Source: Calocera cornea HHB12733
Taxonomy: Eukaryota; Basidiomycota; Dacrymycetes; Dacrymycetales; Dacrymycetaceae
DNA: 64,000 nucleotides
Direction of reading: 5' to 3'
Assembly: GCA_001632435.1 (NCBI GenBank)
Contig: KV423922.1
Span: 298,628-362,627 of the forward strand
Numbering within the stretch: position 1 is the first letter of the stretch; every line of letters begins with the position of its first letter. Below are positions 21,739 to 33,118 of this stretch, piece after piece. The notes beneath the pieces are model-generated. The model did no database searches and was not told where the DNA came from. It was given only the letters and a program-made list of their open reading frames with translations. A program made the position numbers and the translations under genes.

Positions 21739-23731
21739 ATGGACAACCTCTTCGTGCTGTCACTGCTTGCTATCCTGCTGCTCCTGCTGCGCATCATTCG
21801 ATCTCGAGGTCAGCCTTCTCGACCGCTGCCGCCCGGCCCCAGGGGACTGCCCATTCTAGGCAACTTGCTGCAGGTGCCGTCCAGCCTTCTGTTCCTGAAG
21901 CTTGCAGAGTGGGCTAAGGAGTATGGTACGTGCGAATCGTCGCCGTCTTCACGAGGACTCGCTAACAGGAAGATTGGCAGGCCCGATCTATTCGTACAGC
22001 ATGGCAGGCCAGCCGATCGTCGTGTTGAACGGTGTCAAGGAAGCGAGCGATATCCTGGACAGATGCTCCGCGCTCACGTCCGATCGGCCAAGACTGATCA
22101 AGCTGAACCAGTATCTGTGCCGCGGCCTCGACTTCGGCATCATGCCCCGGAACAACACGTGCGTGCGGAGGTTGTGGCCATACTAAGTTGCCGATATTGA
22201 CATACGCCAAGATGGAGAAAGCACCGGCGGGCTGCTCATGAGGGGTACGCGGCTGTGTGATATTGTTGAATCATCCCCGTCCATCTGACGCGGATGATCC
22301 ACAGGTTGAACATTCGTGTCTCGAAAGATTACCGCCCTATTCAGGAAGAAGAAACACGACTCTTGGTAGAAGGACTCCTTCTCCACCCCGAGCTTGATGT
22401 AGTCAAACACCTCCACCGGCAGTCCTCATCCCTCGCCTGGAGGGAGATCTTTGGACGCGAGAGCATCTCTCTCGGCGGGCCCGATCCCTCAGCCCCGATG
22501 GAGGAGATCTTCAGGGTACTCTTCCTCGCCATGATGCCAGGGGGCTCGTTCGTAGATACCTTCCCGTTCCTCAACCCCCTTATCTCCAGGTCTAAATGGA
22601 TTCGTCAGTGAGTTATGGAGCTATCGGTATACTTCCTGGTTGACCAACAACACTATGCTGTCAGGCGAGCTGACAGGTTCTATGACGAGACAACAACCTT
22701 CTTCGTCAATGCATTCTCGGAACCACAGGTGAATCAAACTGACCACCCTGGTACGGTCAATGGTTGAATGTATGGCACAGATAGAGGAAACAGCATCCAT
22801 CAGCAAGAGAATAAAAGAGACGGGACAACGGCTTGGCATGGGAGATCCACTCGAGTGCGGTTGGATGGGAGGGATAATGTTGTGAGTGCGCTGCGCGGTG
22901 CATCCTTGATGACTCCTCACAGTTCAACAGCCTGGCTGCGCAAGATACGGTAACATCGGTGGTATCTGAGTTAGACGGAGCTGACTCTGAGCCCTCCAGA
23001 CAGAGACCGCTCTGAGATATTTCCTCGTTGCTATGCTGCTCCACCCCGAGACGGCTTCGGCCGCCCGAGCGCAGCTCGACAGTGTCGTAGGCGGCCGCCC
23101 GCCCACGTTCTTGGACTACGACCAGCTTCCCCAGATCGAGGCGATGGTCAAAGAGGTCCTCCGCTGGCGACCACCTGCTCCTCTGGGACTTCCGCATTGT
23201 GCAACCGAGGTAAGTAGGAGCTTGCCGCTGAAGGGATGTCGAAGCTTATATCAACAGGACATCGTGTACGGGGACTACCTGATCCCCAAAGGCTCGATCA
23301 TCTTCTCGAACCTCTGGTACGCCCTCCACCGTTCCATCTTTCTCTCATTCACACCTCCCAGGTCCATCGGACGTGACCCCTCCGTCTACCCGTCGGGCGA
23401 TGCCTTCAAGCCCTCCCGGTTCCTCACCCCCTCCGGCTCGCCCATTCCTCCTACAGCAAACACGCACGAAGACGCCCTGGCCTTTGGGTACGGTCGCCGG
23501 ATCTGCGTCGGGAAGAGTGTCGCAATGGATACGATGTGGATTACTGTTGCGTCCCTGTTGTGGGCGTTTGACTTCCGCCCTGTGATGAATGAGCAGGGCA
23601 GCGAGATGCTTCCAGACGGGGAAGCGTTTTGGGATAATGGGGCGACGGTGTGGCCCGCCAAATTCGGCGTAAGGTTTATCCCGCGATTCGAGGATCTGAC
23701 GGAGAGGATCAAAGCCAGTGTACTTGAATGA
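21739..23731 (+). CDS. Cytochrome P450 monooxygenase, array copy 3 (intact)
   Basis: About 505 residues in about ten exons. Anchor MDNLFVLSLLAILLLLLRII, hinge RPLPPGPRGLPILGN, and spliced C-helix NTWRKHRRAAHEG. The I-helix reads SLAAQDTTETALRYF; its Gln replaces the usual Gly-x or His before Asp-Thr and is shared with copies 2 and 4. ExxR is in VKEVLRWRPPAP, the PERF-like region is FKPSRFLTPSG, and the heme loop is FGYGRRICVG. The C-terminus is FWDNGATVWPAKFGVRF. All inferred joins keep frame and no stop is met. It is the closest intact relative of the pseudogene at 11229-12599. Like copy 1 it should be an ER-membrane monooxygenase with unknown substrate. Confidence 0.9.
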
Positions 23732-24175
23732 ACTGCCCGGGTGCACGTGATACGGCCTTCTTAGCAAATACTCAGCTATTGTGATGCTGCTGTTATGAAG
23801 CAAATATGAACAAGTCTGGCAGAAAGTGCGGCTGGGGAGGCCAGATGTCGGTTGCGCTCCGGTACAGCCACAGCTTGGCTCGACTGTCAATTGTCGCCCG
23901 CGCGACTGCCGCTGGCAAGGGCTCCTTCTACTTCTTCTCCTACACCTGTTTGGGATGGTTCTAGACCTCGACCTCAGAAGTCCCGATGCTGGAAGACAGG
24001 TCATGTGCGGACCCCCCTTTCTCTCAACTCCCCCTTTCCCAGGCTCGGCCGGGATGTGGGGCCGGTGTCCTTATCGTCTGCTTGCTGTCATGCCCGAGGA
24101 AGAGCTCGAAGGATATAAGGACTGTGCCATAAAGCCTCTGCACTCAGGACTGCTTTCCTTCCCATCCGGAGCACC
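23732..24175. other. Spacer between P450 copies with TATA-like box at 24113-24119
   Basis: ATATAAG lies about 57-63 bp before the start of the next P450 copy, as in the other members. Nothing else is seen. Confidence 0.5.
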
Positions 24176-25984
24176 ATGAGCGCTCTGTATATCTCGGCCT
24201 CAGTCGCTGTCCTAGCACTATTCCTACTCCTCCGCGGGCTGCGCCTTGCCCCTACACGTCCCCTACCGCCAGGCCCACGCGGACTGCCCTTCGTCGGCAA
24301 CCTCTTCCAGTTACCCTCCAAGCTCATGTGGTTCCAGATGGTAGAGTGGTCCAAGGAGTATGGTGTGTAACTCTTCTCCCCCTGGAGGCACAATTAGGCT
24401 CACAAACAGCCGCGACGTCCGGTCCCAGGTCCGATGTTCTCGTACACCATCCTCGGGCAGACGGTGATCGTCCTGACCCGGGTGAAGGAGGCGACGGACC
24501 TGCTGGATCGGATGTCGGCCAAGACGTCCGATCGCCCTCGGATGATTAAGCTCAGCGAACATATGTGCCGCAGGATGGAGTTTGCCGTGGCCATGAGGCC
24601 TGGTCAGCCATCCGGATACTGACGTTGTCACGCATCTTCATCGACAGTCGTCTTCCATCGCCTGGAGATCTCTCTTTGGGCACGAGACAATTCCGCTCCT
24701 GGGATTTGACCCAACAAAGCCGATAGAGGAGTTTAGCGCAGAGATATTCCGCTGTGTTGTCCCCGGAGGCTCTATCGTCGATGTATTCCGTTTTCTCAAC
24801 CCGATCATCCTCAGGTTCAAGTATTTCCGGAGGTCAGGGCAACAACTCGCTTACCCTAGGGCGCCATGTTCACATCATGATCAGATATAGTGACAGGTGC
24901 TATCAAACTATCACCGCCTTCTTCCTCAAGGCATATTCCGATCCCCAGGTGGGCCGGTCTATCGCTTTCTCACTGTCTGATATGCTGAACCTCATATGTA
25001 GGTTGACACTGTACCGTCTCTGAGCAGTAAGCTAAAAGGAAACAAAGAACGCTTCGGTATGAAGGACGACATCGACTGTAGTTGGGTTGGAGGGACCTTG
25101 TTGTACGTTCTTTCCCTGACTTGTAGGGCACCAAGTCTGAAACTCGGCTCTCACTCCAGCATTGCCGCACAAGATACGGTACGTAGTGGCTGGTCTCGAC
25201 ACAGTCGTTCCCTGTTGTGGAGCTTTGACTGAACCACTTTCAGACCGCGACGTCACTGAGATGGTTCTTTGTGGCAATGCTGCTTTATCCGGAGACAGCA
25301 CTAGCGGCCAGAGCACAGCTCGCCAGCGTCGTCGGAGATCGACCTCCCAGCTTCTCCGATTCCGAACGTCTTCCTCAGATAGACGCACTTGTCAAGGAGC
25401 TTCTGCGCTGGCGACCGGCAGCTGCTGGAGGAATCCCACACATGGCAAATGAGGTAGCTACAGCAGTCTTCTACCCGCTACCTCGTTCTTAACAGCAAAA
25501 GGACATCATCTATAAGAACTATTTGATCCCAAAGGGAGCAATCATTTCACCAGTCGCTTGGTGAGCAACTATCGCGATAGCATGATACGCCACTGTGTAC
25601 TGACCCGCGATAAGGTCAATCTGTCGCGATCCCTCACTCTATCCGAACGGCGACACATTTGACCCGTCTCGTTTCCTTGACGAAATGGGCAACATCAAGC
25701 GGCCTGCACAGCATTCTCATGACGACTATCTCGCTTTTGGTCATGGGCGGCGAATCTGTGTCGGGAAGAACCTCGCGATCAACACCCTGTGGATTACGAT
25801 CGCAACTCTGCTTTGGGCCTTCGATTTCCAGCTGAGCGTGGATGAGCACGGACAGGAAGTTGCACCTGATCCGATGGCCTTTTGGGATAATGGGGCGACA
25901 GTGTGGCCCGCCAAGTTCGGGGCGCGGCTCGTCCCGAGAGTTGAGGACCTGAGGGAGAAGCTAAAGGCCAGTATGGGAAAGTGA
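24176..25984 (+). pseudogene. Cytochrome P450, array copy 4, broken by one internal deletion
   Basis: N-terminus MSALYISASVAVLALFLLLRG, hinge RPLPPGPRGLPFVGN and FSYTILGQTVIVL are intact up to CRRMEFAVAM at about 24594. The sequence then jumps to HPDTDVVTHLHRQSSSIAW in another frame. The WRRHRRA C-helix exon, its two introns and about 40 further residues are missing. After the junction everything is well kept: IAAQDTTATSLRW, ExxR in VKELLRWRP, heme loop FGHGRRICVG and a normal C-terminus. No splice pair I can find restores the frame. The rest has no other lesion, so the loss is recent, or it is a strain-specific allele or an assembly artefact. Confidence 0.8.
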
Positions 25985-26563
25985 AGCAGATGCAGCTGGT
26001 CAGACGCCCGCCTGAACGTCGACAGAGGAGGCATGTTGCGCCAGCACACCAGTGGGGAGAATCGATGGTCGTCTATCTATATACACTGTACCCGCTGTCA
26101 AGCGGAGCCAGACCCGCAACAGAACCGGCACGTTTTGCTCGCGTGTAGGGGCACGCTCTACCATTGGCTACCATACGAATACCACGCAGTACCGGCACTA
26201 TACGGACCAGTACAGCTCAGTACCAGATCGTCCGGTATCCTCTTGGCAGTCCGTCATGCTTTTGGATTGATATGTTGAGTACGGTTTATCACGGAGGGCT
26301 ACTCGGCCGAATTACTGTGCACCGCAGTACAATGGCCTCCTTCCAGAAGTCTGGGATTGTGAAATACTGTACAGCCAATCATGTGCAGTCAACTTCTCGA
26401 GCGCTACGAACTTCCCAACCCGGAGGGAAGACCGTACTGGCGAGTCCTCAGCGACCGTTTTATGTCACTGCTGTCATGCATGTGTGACTATGAAGAGACT
26501 ATAAGCCTGCCGGGTTAATGCCTGCCCACATCGAATCTTGTCTACCTTGCGTAAAGGAGTACC
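25985..26563. other. Spacer between P450 copies, nothing recognised
   Basis: No coding exon seen. An ACTATAAG-like box near 26490 may belong to the next copy. Confidence 0.45.
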
Positions 26564-27436
26564 ATGAACGCTCTCCTTCTCTCGACCTCAATTGCTCTCC
26601 TAGCCGTCCTGTTCCTACTGCACGCACTGCGCCCTGCCCCTGCTCGACCGCTGCCACGGGGCCCGAGAGGGCTTCCTCTAATTGGAAACGTGCTACAGTT
26701 GCCATCCGACCTCCTGTGGGTGAAGCTGGTCGAGTGGTCCAAAACCTACGGCAAGCCACTGCTTGCCTCCTTGGCCCACTCCCGCGCTGACGCGAGATCG
26801 TGTCAACGTAGGACCTCTCTTTTCATACAGCCTTTTTGGCCAGCCGATCATCGTCATTACTGGACTTAGAGAAGCGACGGACCTGCTGGATCGGCTTTCC
26901 GCGAAGACGTCGAATCGGCCGAGGCTGATCAAGCTAAGTGAGCACATGTGCGGCGGAATGCAGTTTGGGGTCTGCCCGAGCAATGATCTGTGAGCATGGC
27001 GTTACTCCGAGCTAGGCATTGGAATGACGTAAGGGTTTGAATGAGCTGGAAGAGACATCGGCGTGCGGCACATGAAAGGTAGCTGAAGTGTCGTACCATC
27101 AAGTAGACTTTGTCTAAGCTGATCTCTAGCTTGGACGTCCGTGCTGCGAAAGAGTTTCGGCCCATGCAGGAAGAAGAGGCTCGAATCCTCCTTGAAGGGC
27201 TCCTTCATCATCCAGAAATTGACGCTATCAAGCATATAAACCGTCTGTCATCTTCCATCGCCTGGCGAGCCCTCTTTGGACATAAAACGATCCCCCTCCT
27301 AGGACCAGATCCGACAATGTTCATCGAGGAATTTACGGCAGAAGCTTCCCGTTCTATCGTCCCTGGTGGCTCGATCGTCGACATATTCCCGTTACTCAAT
27401 CCGATTATAGTCAGGGGTCTCAGTGCATTGAGATGA
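26564..27436 (+). pseudogene. Cytochrome P450, array copy 5, truncated at the 3' end
   Basis: MNALLLSTSIALLAVLFLLHAL anchor, hinge RPLPRGPRGLPLIGN, then FSYSLFGQPIIVITGLREAT. The spliced C-helix LWKRHRRAAHES is followed by LDVRAAKEFRPMQEEEARIL and IVDIFPLLNPIIV. The reading frame ends in TGA right after. No I-helix, ExxR or heme-Cys loop is found in the following 1.5 kb. The first intron appears to use a GC donor (G|GCAAGC) with a normal AG acceptor. Without the heme-binding half the product cannot be a P450 enzyme. A short non-catalytic protein is possible but not supported. Confidence 0.85.
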
Positions 27437-28995
27437 TCTAATACCGACTAGGGTCCGTATGTGAGATGTATCCAAGCCCTTATGCAATGCTCGGGCTTGC
27501 AGGGCCGAACTCGCAGTCTTGTACATACGTTGACGCTCCCACGCACATTTTGGGCACTTCTATATCTAGACGTTCTAATCTTGTACAATGGGCGGTCAGT
27601 TTTATACTATGGACCCACTTGTACAATGCCTGAGAACTCACATGGCGGCAATGTTATACAACGGCTATAGAATGGGGCAGATAGCAGTCCTGAGCGCCGG
27701 GGTTTTCAGTGTCCTACGGCCTGCTAGGGAGGGAATGAGCAGTTGGCCTGGCTAAGCGCACTTCTGAAGATTGGGAGGAAGATAGTGGATAGGGAGTGGA
27801 CTCCGGGTCCATATGCGAGGCAGCCATATCTGCTGCAGTACTACAGTATCTATATGTCTTTGCGGATTCAGGTGCAGAGCCCAGGGCCGCTACTCGTGAC
27901 AGTGGGGACAAGATATGCGCCAGACGATGCTGGGCACGCTTCAACCTCTCTCTGACGCGCGGAGACAGGCACAGACCCCATGTCCGCCATCTCATGAACG
28001 GCTAAGTGGACAGCTCCACATTGAGGCCAGGGGCTGGCACGGCACAAGACAAGACCCAGAACAATACCAAGTTATTATTTCGCTGCATCCCCAAACCCAG
28101 CTTTCAGGGACTATAGTATTAGGAAAGCCGCAGATGTTCACCCACTTGCGTACTATTCGGTACACAACAACAGCTGTTGGAAGGCTACGCCGCTCTACGA
28201 CGCTCTACGAGAGTCTACATTACTCTCCTGCATGCTACGGCTCTCTACGGTCGTCTACACAACAACAGCTGTTGGAAGGCTACGCCGCTCTACGACGCTC
28301 TACGAGAGTCTGCATTACTCTCCTGCATGCTACGGCTCTCTACGGTCGTCTACCATGGGGATACCAGGTATGCTCAGTATACCGCTATACAGTACGGCTC
28401 AGAGCAGCAGTCTCAAGTATTCTCTTCCCCGCCGGTCAAACTACGCCAGAGGCTGACGTGCCATGCTACAGCATCACTCTGCGGAGACAGGTGCACGTCC
28501 CAGGGCCGCTAGCGCATGTCTCGGACCTGTTTCTCTACTATGCGAGCACCCACAGGGAGCGGGCTCTAGGTCCATGCTCGAGGCTGCTGTACCCTGCTAC
28601 AGCACATCTCTGTTCGCGGATACAGGCGCGGACCCCAGCACCGCTAGCTTTTGTAGCCTCTCCAGCTACTATTTCAGGCAAGGCAACGCGCGCCGGGACA
28701 CGCCCCGCTGTCTTTTTCATTCCTCTCTAGTAGACATACTAAGCTGTATGGATGACCTTGTTTACGAGAAGGTATGAAAAGCTTATTTCACAAGTAACGT
28801 GGGGTCTTATCCGTCAAACGGGCAGATCGCCTAGGGCCGCCAGCACCATCCTGAGACGTCTTCTGATTGTAGGTTGCTGTGAGGACGCTTCAGCTCTAAA
28901 TGGGGCGTACTTCCTCAGGTCAACACGTACCTCGGCGCCGTTTTGAGGGTGCGGTATTTTGCGCTGAGGGATTATATTGGGGAGATGTGGATGAG
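27437..28995. other. Repeat-rich gene-free stretch after the P450 array
   Basis: No gene is supported. It contains the 95-bp tandem duplication (28161-28350) and three diverged copies of a roughly 130-bp unit with a shared core, CAGGTGCA...CCCAGGGCCGCTA. The cores lie near 27866-27895, 28485-28515 and 28620-28650. It looks like decayed repetitive DNA that may have received the broken end of the last P450 copy. Confidence 0.6.
28161..28350. repeat. 95-bp tandem duplication, two copies
   Basis: Copy 1 (28161-28255) and copy 2 (28256-28350) differ at one visible position (CTACATT against CTGCATT). Each unit carries CTCTACGA-type sub-repeats and an AACAGCTGTT palindrome. The near identity implies a recent duplication or assembly-level repeat. 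Confidence 0.9.
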
Positions 28996-31900
28996 TTAGC
29001 AAGAACAGATTAATGAGCGATGCCACCTACTTTGAAATGACAACGAGTCGACCATGGGGTCACTACCATGAGCGGCGCCAATGTTCTGAAGTCCGGAGGA
29101 TACTGGGGGTACAGCGGGAAGTCCTGTGACGGTTCCGATCTGGGGCGCTCTTTGCTGCTCACTTGAGGGAGTCACGTCCGGCGGCCGAGGAGCATTGGGC
29201 GAACTCTGCGCCGCAGCACTGTCAGTGACGTTTGTTGAGCCGGTTGGACTGGTGCAACCAGCGGGACTGGCTGAGCTCAATCCAGACAGAAGATTGATAG
29301 TAGACGTGGAACGTCCATCCATATGCGACTGGAAGTAGGATGTTGAAATTGTCGGGGCATGTTGCTGCACTTCCCGCTAAGACAATAAAATGGACAGCGT
29401 GTTAGGACTCGAAGAAGAAATCCTCCAGTCAGATAGTGTAAACATACCGGAAGACCCTGGCGTAAAAACTGTTCTCGATACGCCATCTGGATCACAAGCT
29501 AAGTTATGCCGTCAGACTTCTGCTGACTTGCTGTGAATACTGTAAATCTCACCTTTCCCATAGACGACTTCAGCATTTCGGCTGTGACGGAACCCAGAGT
29601 ATGTGGAGGAAGAGTTGCTATCACAGTGGGAAGCCATTCTTGAATTAAGACGTTCGCAGTGCTTTCTGCTTCAGCTCTTTGCGAAGTAGTCACACTATAG
29701 TGCTCGTTCGTCGGTAAGAGATCAGAAAGTGTGAGTTCTGGGGGGGCATATGTAGAGACCCGCGACTCTTCTTCTGAGCCTGGAAGTAATCCAAAACCAT
29801 ATGGCCAGGTCTCGGGGCGATCGGGCATTTCGAACGAGAGCTCGATATCATCGTCGAAGTGGGCGCCCTCTCGCAGATGCCTTGAGACGAAGAGACGAAG
29901 CTGGAAGAAGCCGGCACTTGTGCGCAGAAGAAGTGCTCGATACTGCTTTGTAGCAAGCCATTCGGCGAGAACGGTACGAACCAGTTCGCACGCAGCAGCG
30001 TGTCGAGATGGCCGAGACACACGCAGGAGCTGTCCTTCACAGTCGGGATGTTGCAGAGTGCGTCGGATGTCCTTCCAGTATCGAGGCTCCCCTAGACGAG
30101 CAACAGAGGGCTGGGTTCCAGGAAGATGGGCTAACCAGAATTGAGCGAGTTGCTTTACAGTTGCCTCGTCGTCTTTGGTGCTCAGCTGAGCAGCAGGGGA
30201 ACAGGATCGAAGACGAATATCTTCTTTCATGCATTGAAGACGCCGCACTCCGTCTCTGGCGTTCAATTCTTGCATAAACTACCTCCAGTCCGTCAGTTAC
30301 GTTCTGAGCAAAGAAGCCAAGACAGGATTTTACCAGCGACATGGCATCACTCTCTTGACATTGGGCTATCATGGCCATAATCAAAGTCGGCCCATCCGGT
30401 AAGCGATACGTAGGCTTGCGTTTCTTCCCGGGTCCATAAGACCAGAAGCGTCTATTAGCCCAACGCCCAATCTAATTGAATGTCCTCAGAGCTGGTATAA
30501 AAACAACCATTGAAGTGCGTCTTACCTCTGTCCACACGCCGTCAAACTGCTTTAAGTATTCCTGCACAGCACGAATCATTTGCGGAGCGTAGATGAGGTA
30601 CCCTGACCCAGCTTCTAGTCTGTCGTAGACGTGCTGTATAAGCTGTCTTCGGTACTGCTCTTGAAGAGTCGAGCAAGACTCAACGACGTCGATATCGAAT
30701 GTGGCCGCCACCAGTACTGTTTCTGAGTAGGGAACACATCCGGGTGTGTGCTCATAGCGACCGGTATACTGCTGAGGTGGATCATATCGGTTCCAATCCT
30801 CACCGTCGCACAATCCGTGTCGGTGGGCTTTGATGGCTGGTACATGATTATGTTCATCCAGTCGCACAGCTGCTTGCTTCGCTGACATCATGGCAGTCCT
30901 CAGAAACTCGAGATACCCGTCGGAATGTATACGCTTCATGAATGCTGAATTTTGCCACCAGAAAAAGCCTCTTGTCGCCCAGATGCTCAGAGTCATCATG
31001 GCCATCTGGGATTGAGGCACGGATTCGTTGTCGCTAGCCGCTCTCCTCTGAGATACCGCGGAATCGGCGTGGTGATTCGTGTGCATTGATGGTGACAGAT
31101 GTGATGCACTTTCGAGAACGCCAACGGTAAACATGAGGTTTGCAAGATGAATACCAGCCGCCGCCGAATCAAACATGCCAACGAAGGGGCTATAGCTCTT
31201 CAGCGAATCCCATGGTCGATATTGGGTGAGAGCATTGATTGTCTTGCGCCAGGTCAAATCCAAGAAAAGCCTCGCCAAGCCGTGATCGGCAGCGAATTGG
31301 TCGCGCACGGTACGCTCGAAGGCGGGGGATGTGATGTCAATTGCGGCCAAAGTAAGACGGCTCAAGGTACGCCAGGTCTCCAAAGGCGTTGCGCCAGCGC
31401 GAATTTCGAGCGTGTTGCTCGCCAAATGCTGAAGAGCCAATTGAAATCGAGGATGGGTTTCGCCCTCCAGCTTATCTGAAGACGATGAGCATTATAGCTA
31501 ACGTGGGGATTTCAGCCGGGTGGCAAGGACGTACCTTTATTTAATACCCTAGCCCACCACCACAAGTGCGCCTTTTCCTCCAATCTTCCCTTCCTTTTTC
31601 TCACAAACGATATAAGGGCGTAAATCCGATGCTGACCCGCCACAAGCCAAACAAGGGCATCATCGTGAAAGCGCAGGACCGGCCATGTTCCGGTCCTGGT
31701 GGACTCTGCGAGAAGTTCGTCGATGCTCAAAGCACTTCCGCCCTTCTTGAATTCCTCGAGGTTTACAATGTTGGTCGAGGGCGTGATGAGAATTATCGGC
31801 CAGGGGGTTCGATTACAGCTCTGTGAGTCGTAGATGCGCTCCAGCCTATCGACATGGTGCTGGTTCAGAGGTCTTGAAACTCTTGGGTCCACAGACCACG

Positions 31901-32267
31901 CGCGGTCACCGACAACCACCGGTGCATAGCACAGCGTCAGCTCTTCGATTGTTTGTTGCCGAAGGAGATACTCTGTTTCGGACTGCATGACAGGAGTACC
32001 GCTGTCGATTGGCAAAAACCACGATTGGGGGTCTTGTTCTCCATCATCGAGTTGCTGTCTGCTGTTGCCATTGCTGATGTTTGAAGCTTGCGACGTGACC
32101 GACATTGTGCTTGATACAGTGTAACCGTAGTACAGTAGCAAGCTCTTTCCGAGGTCTTTAGCGGCGGGAGTCCAAGCTGATTCAGAGGGGTTCGAGTCAG
32201 ATCTACGTGGATTCAGGGGACGAGGAAGCCGTTTCAGTGCAGGATTCCGGAAGCTGGTCCTACTCAT
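28996..32267 (-). CDS. Large protein with a ParB/sulfiredoxin-like GxHR region
   Basis: Multi-exon gene, about 900 residues. The first exon (MSRTSFRNPALKRLPRPLNP) is basic and disordered. Around residues 125-225 comes a segment with the layout of a ParB N-terminal fold: RPLNQHHVDRLERIY, PWPIILITP, then LVWLVAGQHRIYALISF with the GxHR signature, and an aromatic WWARVLNK strand. A long helical region (LALQHLASNTLEIRAGATPL onwards) follows, with no family I recognise. The C-terminal exons read EMLKSSMGK, YREQFLRQGLP and a Ser/Pro/Thr-rich tail ending RWHRSLICSC. Joins are clear except near 30270-30300, where two frames compete. The ParB-like reading is inference. In bacteria the fold binds or cuts DNA or handles nucleotides. 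It is on the same strand as the deaminase-like genes downstream in the window. Confidence 0.65.
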
Positions 32268-32443
32268 TGAAGCGTGACTCCACCTCTATCAAGGGGAGTC
32301 CCGTAGAAAAACCACCGCCGGAATGTAAAGTGAGCCCTGCGGCAAATACGTGTGTGTTATCTCTGAGCTAATGAACAATGTGCCCTATATTCTGAAAAGA
32401 CCCATAGGAACTAAAGTTCTCGTGGCTCCCTCATGTTTAAGTA

Positions 32444-32915
32444 TTAAGCAGAACATATAACAATGACGTTCTAATTCAGTCATCTAAAATTGGGGTCTTC
32501 AGTTGAATGTTTCCATGTAGAGACCCACGTAAGCCGTACCTCAGCAAACTCTTGCAGCATGTCTTTCTCTTGCTCAGATAATGCGAAGCGTCGAATGAAA
32601 TGCTGAACGGTGACTTGCATATCGGCTGCTGCGCCCGTCGTAGAGTTTTCTGCCTGGGGCTCGCTTGGCGGAGTGTCCGGAATTCTCCTCCTCCTTTGGG
32701 CAGGAGTGGGAAACGGGCTCGAGCTGCTCTCCATGACGAGGGGAAACGATGTCTCCTACAGAGTGAGGGTTAGTTGTCGTTCCTTACAGCATTACCCACT
32801 ATCTTACCTTTCGGTCACGAGTGGGAGTAGATACAGCTATTGGCTCGTCACGAGAAGGACTGCGAGCTGCGGTGCGTGCGCGTTTTCTCTGTTTCTCCTC
32901 CATAAGACAATCCAT
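32444..32915 (-). CDS. Small protein with a C-terminal helical motif
   Basis: Proposed three-exon gene of about 120 residues. Start MDCLMEEKQRKRARTAARS (basic, nuclear-like), then an intron with GTAAGA donor, then ETSFPLVMESSSSPFPTPAQ. After RRRRIPDTPPSEP comes VQHFIRRFALSEQEKDMLQE, a clearly helical stretch, and a short tail after the last intron. The FALSEQEKDML segment resembles FLFGLSEEDERRL and WLFGMSRTEEEEV near the C-termini of the two deaminase-like proteins nearby. It sits between the ParB-like gene and the first deaminase-like gene, same strand. No function is known. It could also be a leftover 3' end of a larger relative. Confidence 0.45.
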
Positions 32916-33118
32916 AAAGGCAGACTACGTGTGCGATCCCCCATACGCTTTTCTAAGTTCCGGGGCGGGATCAGAATTAGCTGAGTCATGACACCTACTC
33001 AAGTGAGGAGTATTTATCTCAATTTCGGATATTTATACAAAGAACCCCACACAAGTCACAGCGTATCTAGGGATTACAATGAAGCGGTATGAGTAATAGA
33101 GACCATCTTGGGAGCCTA
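32916..33118. other. Short spacer, nothing recognised
   Basis: Lies between the small gene and the stop codon of the first deaminase-like gene. No signal is seen. Confidence 0.4.
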
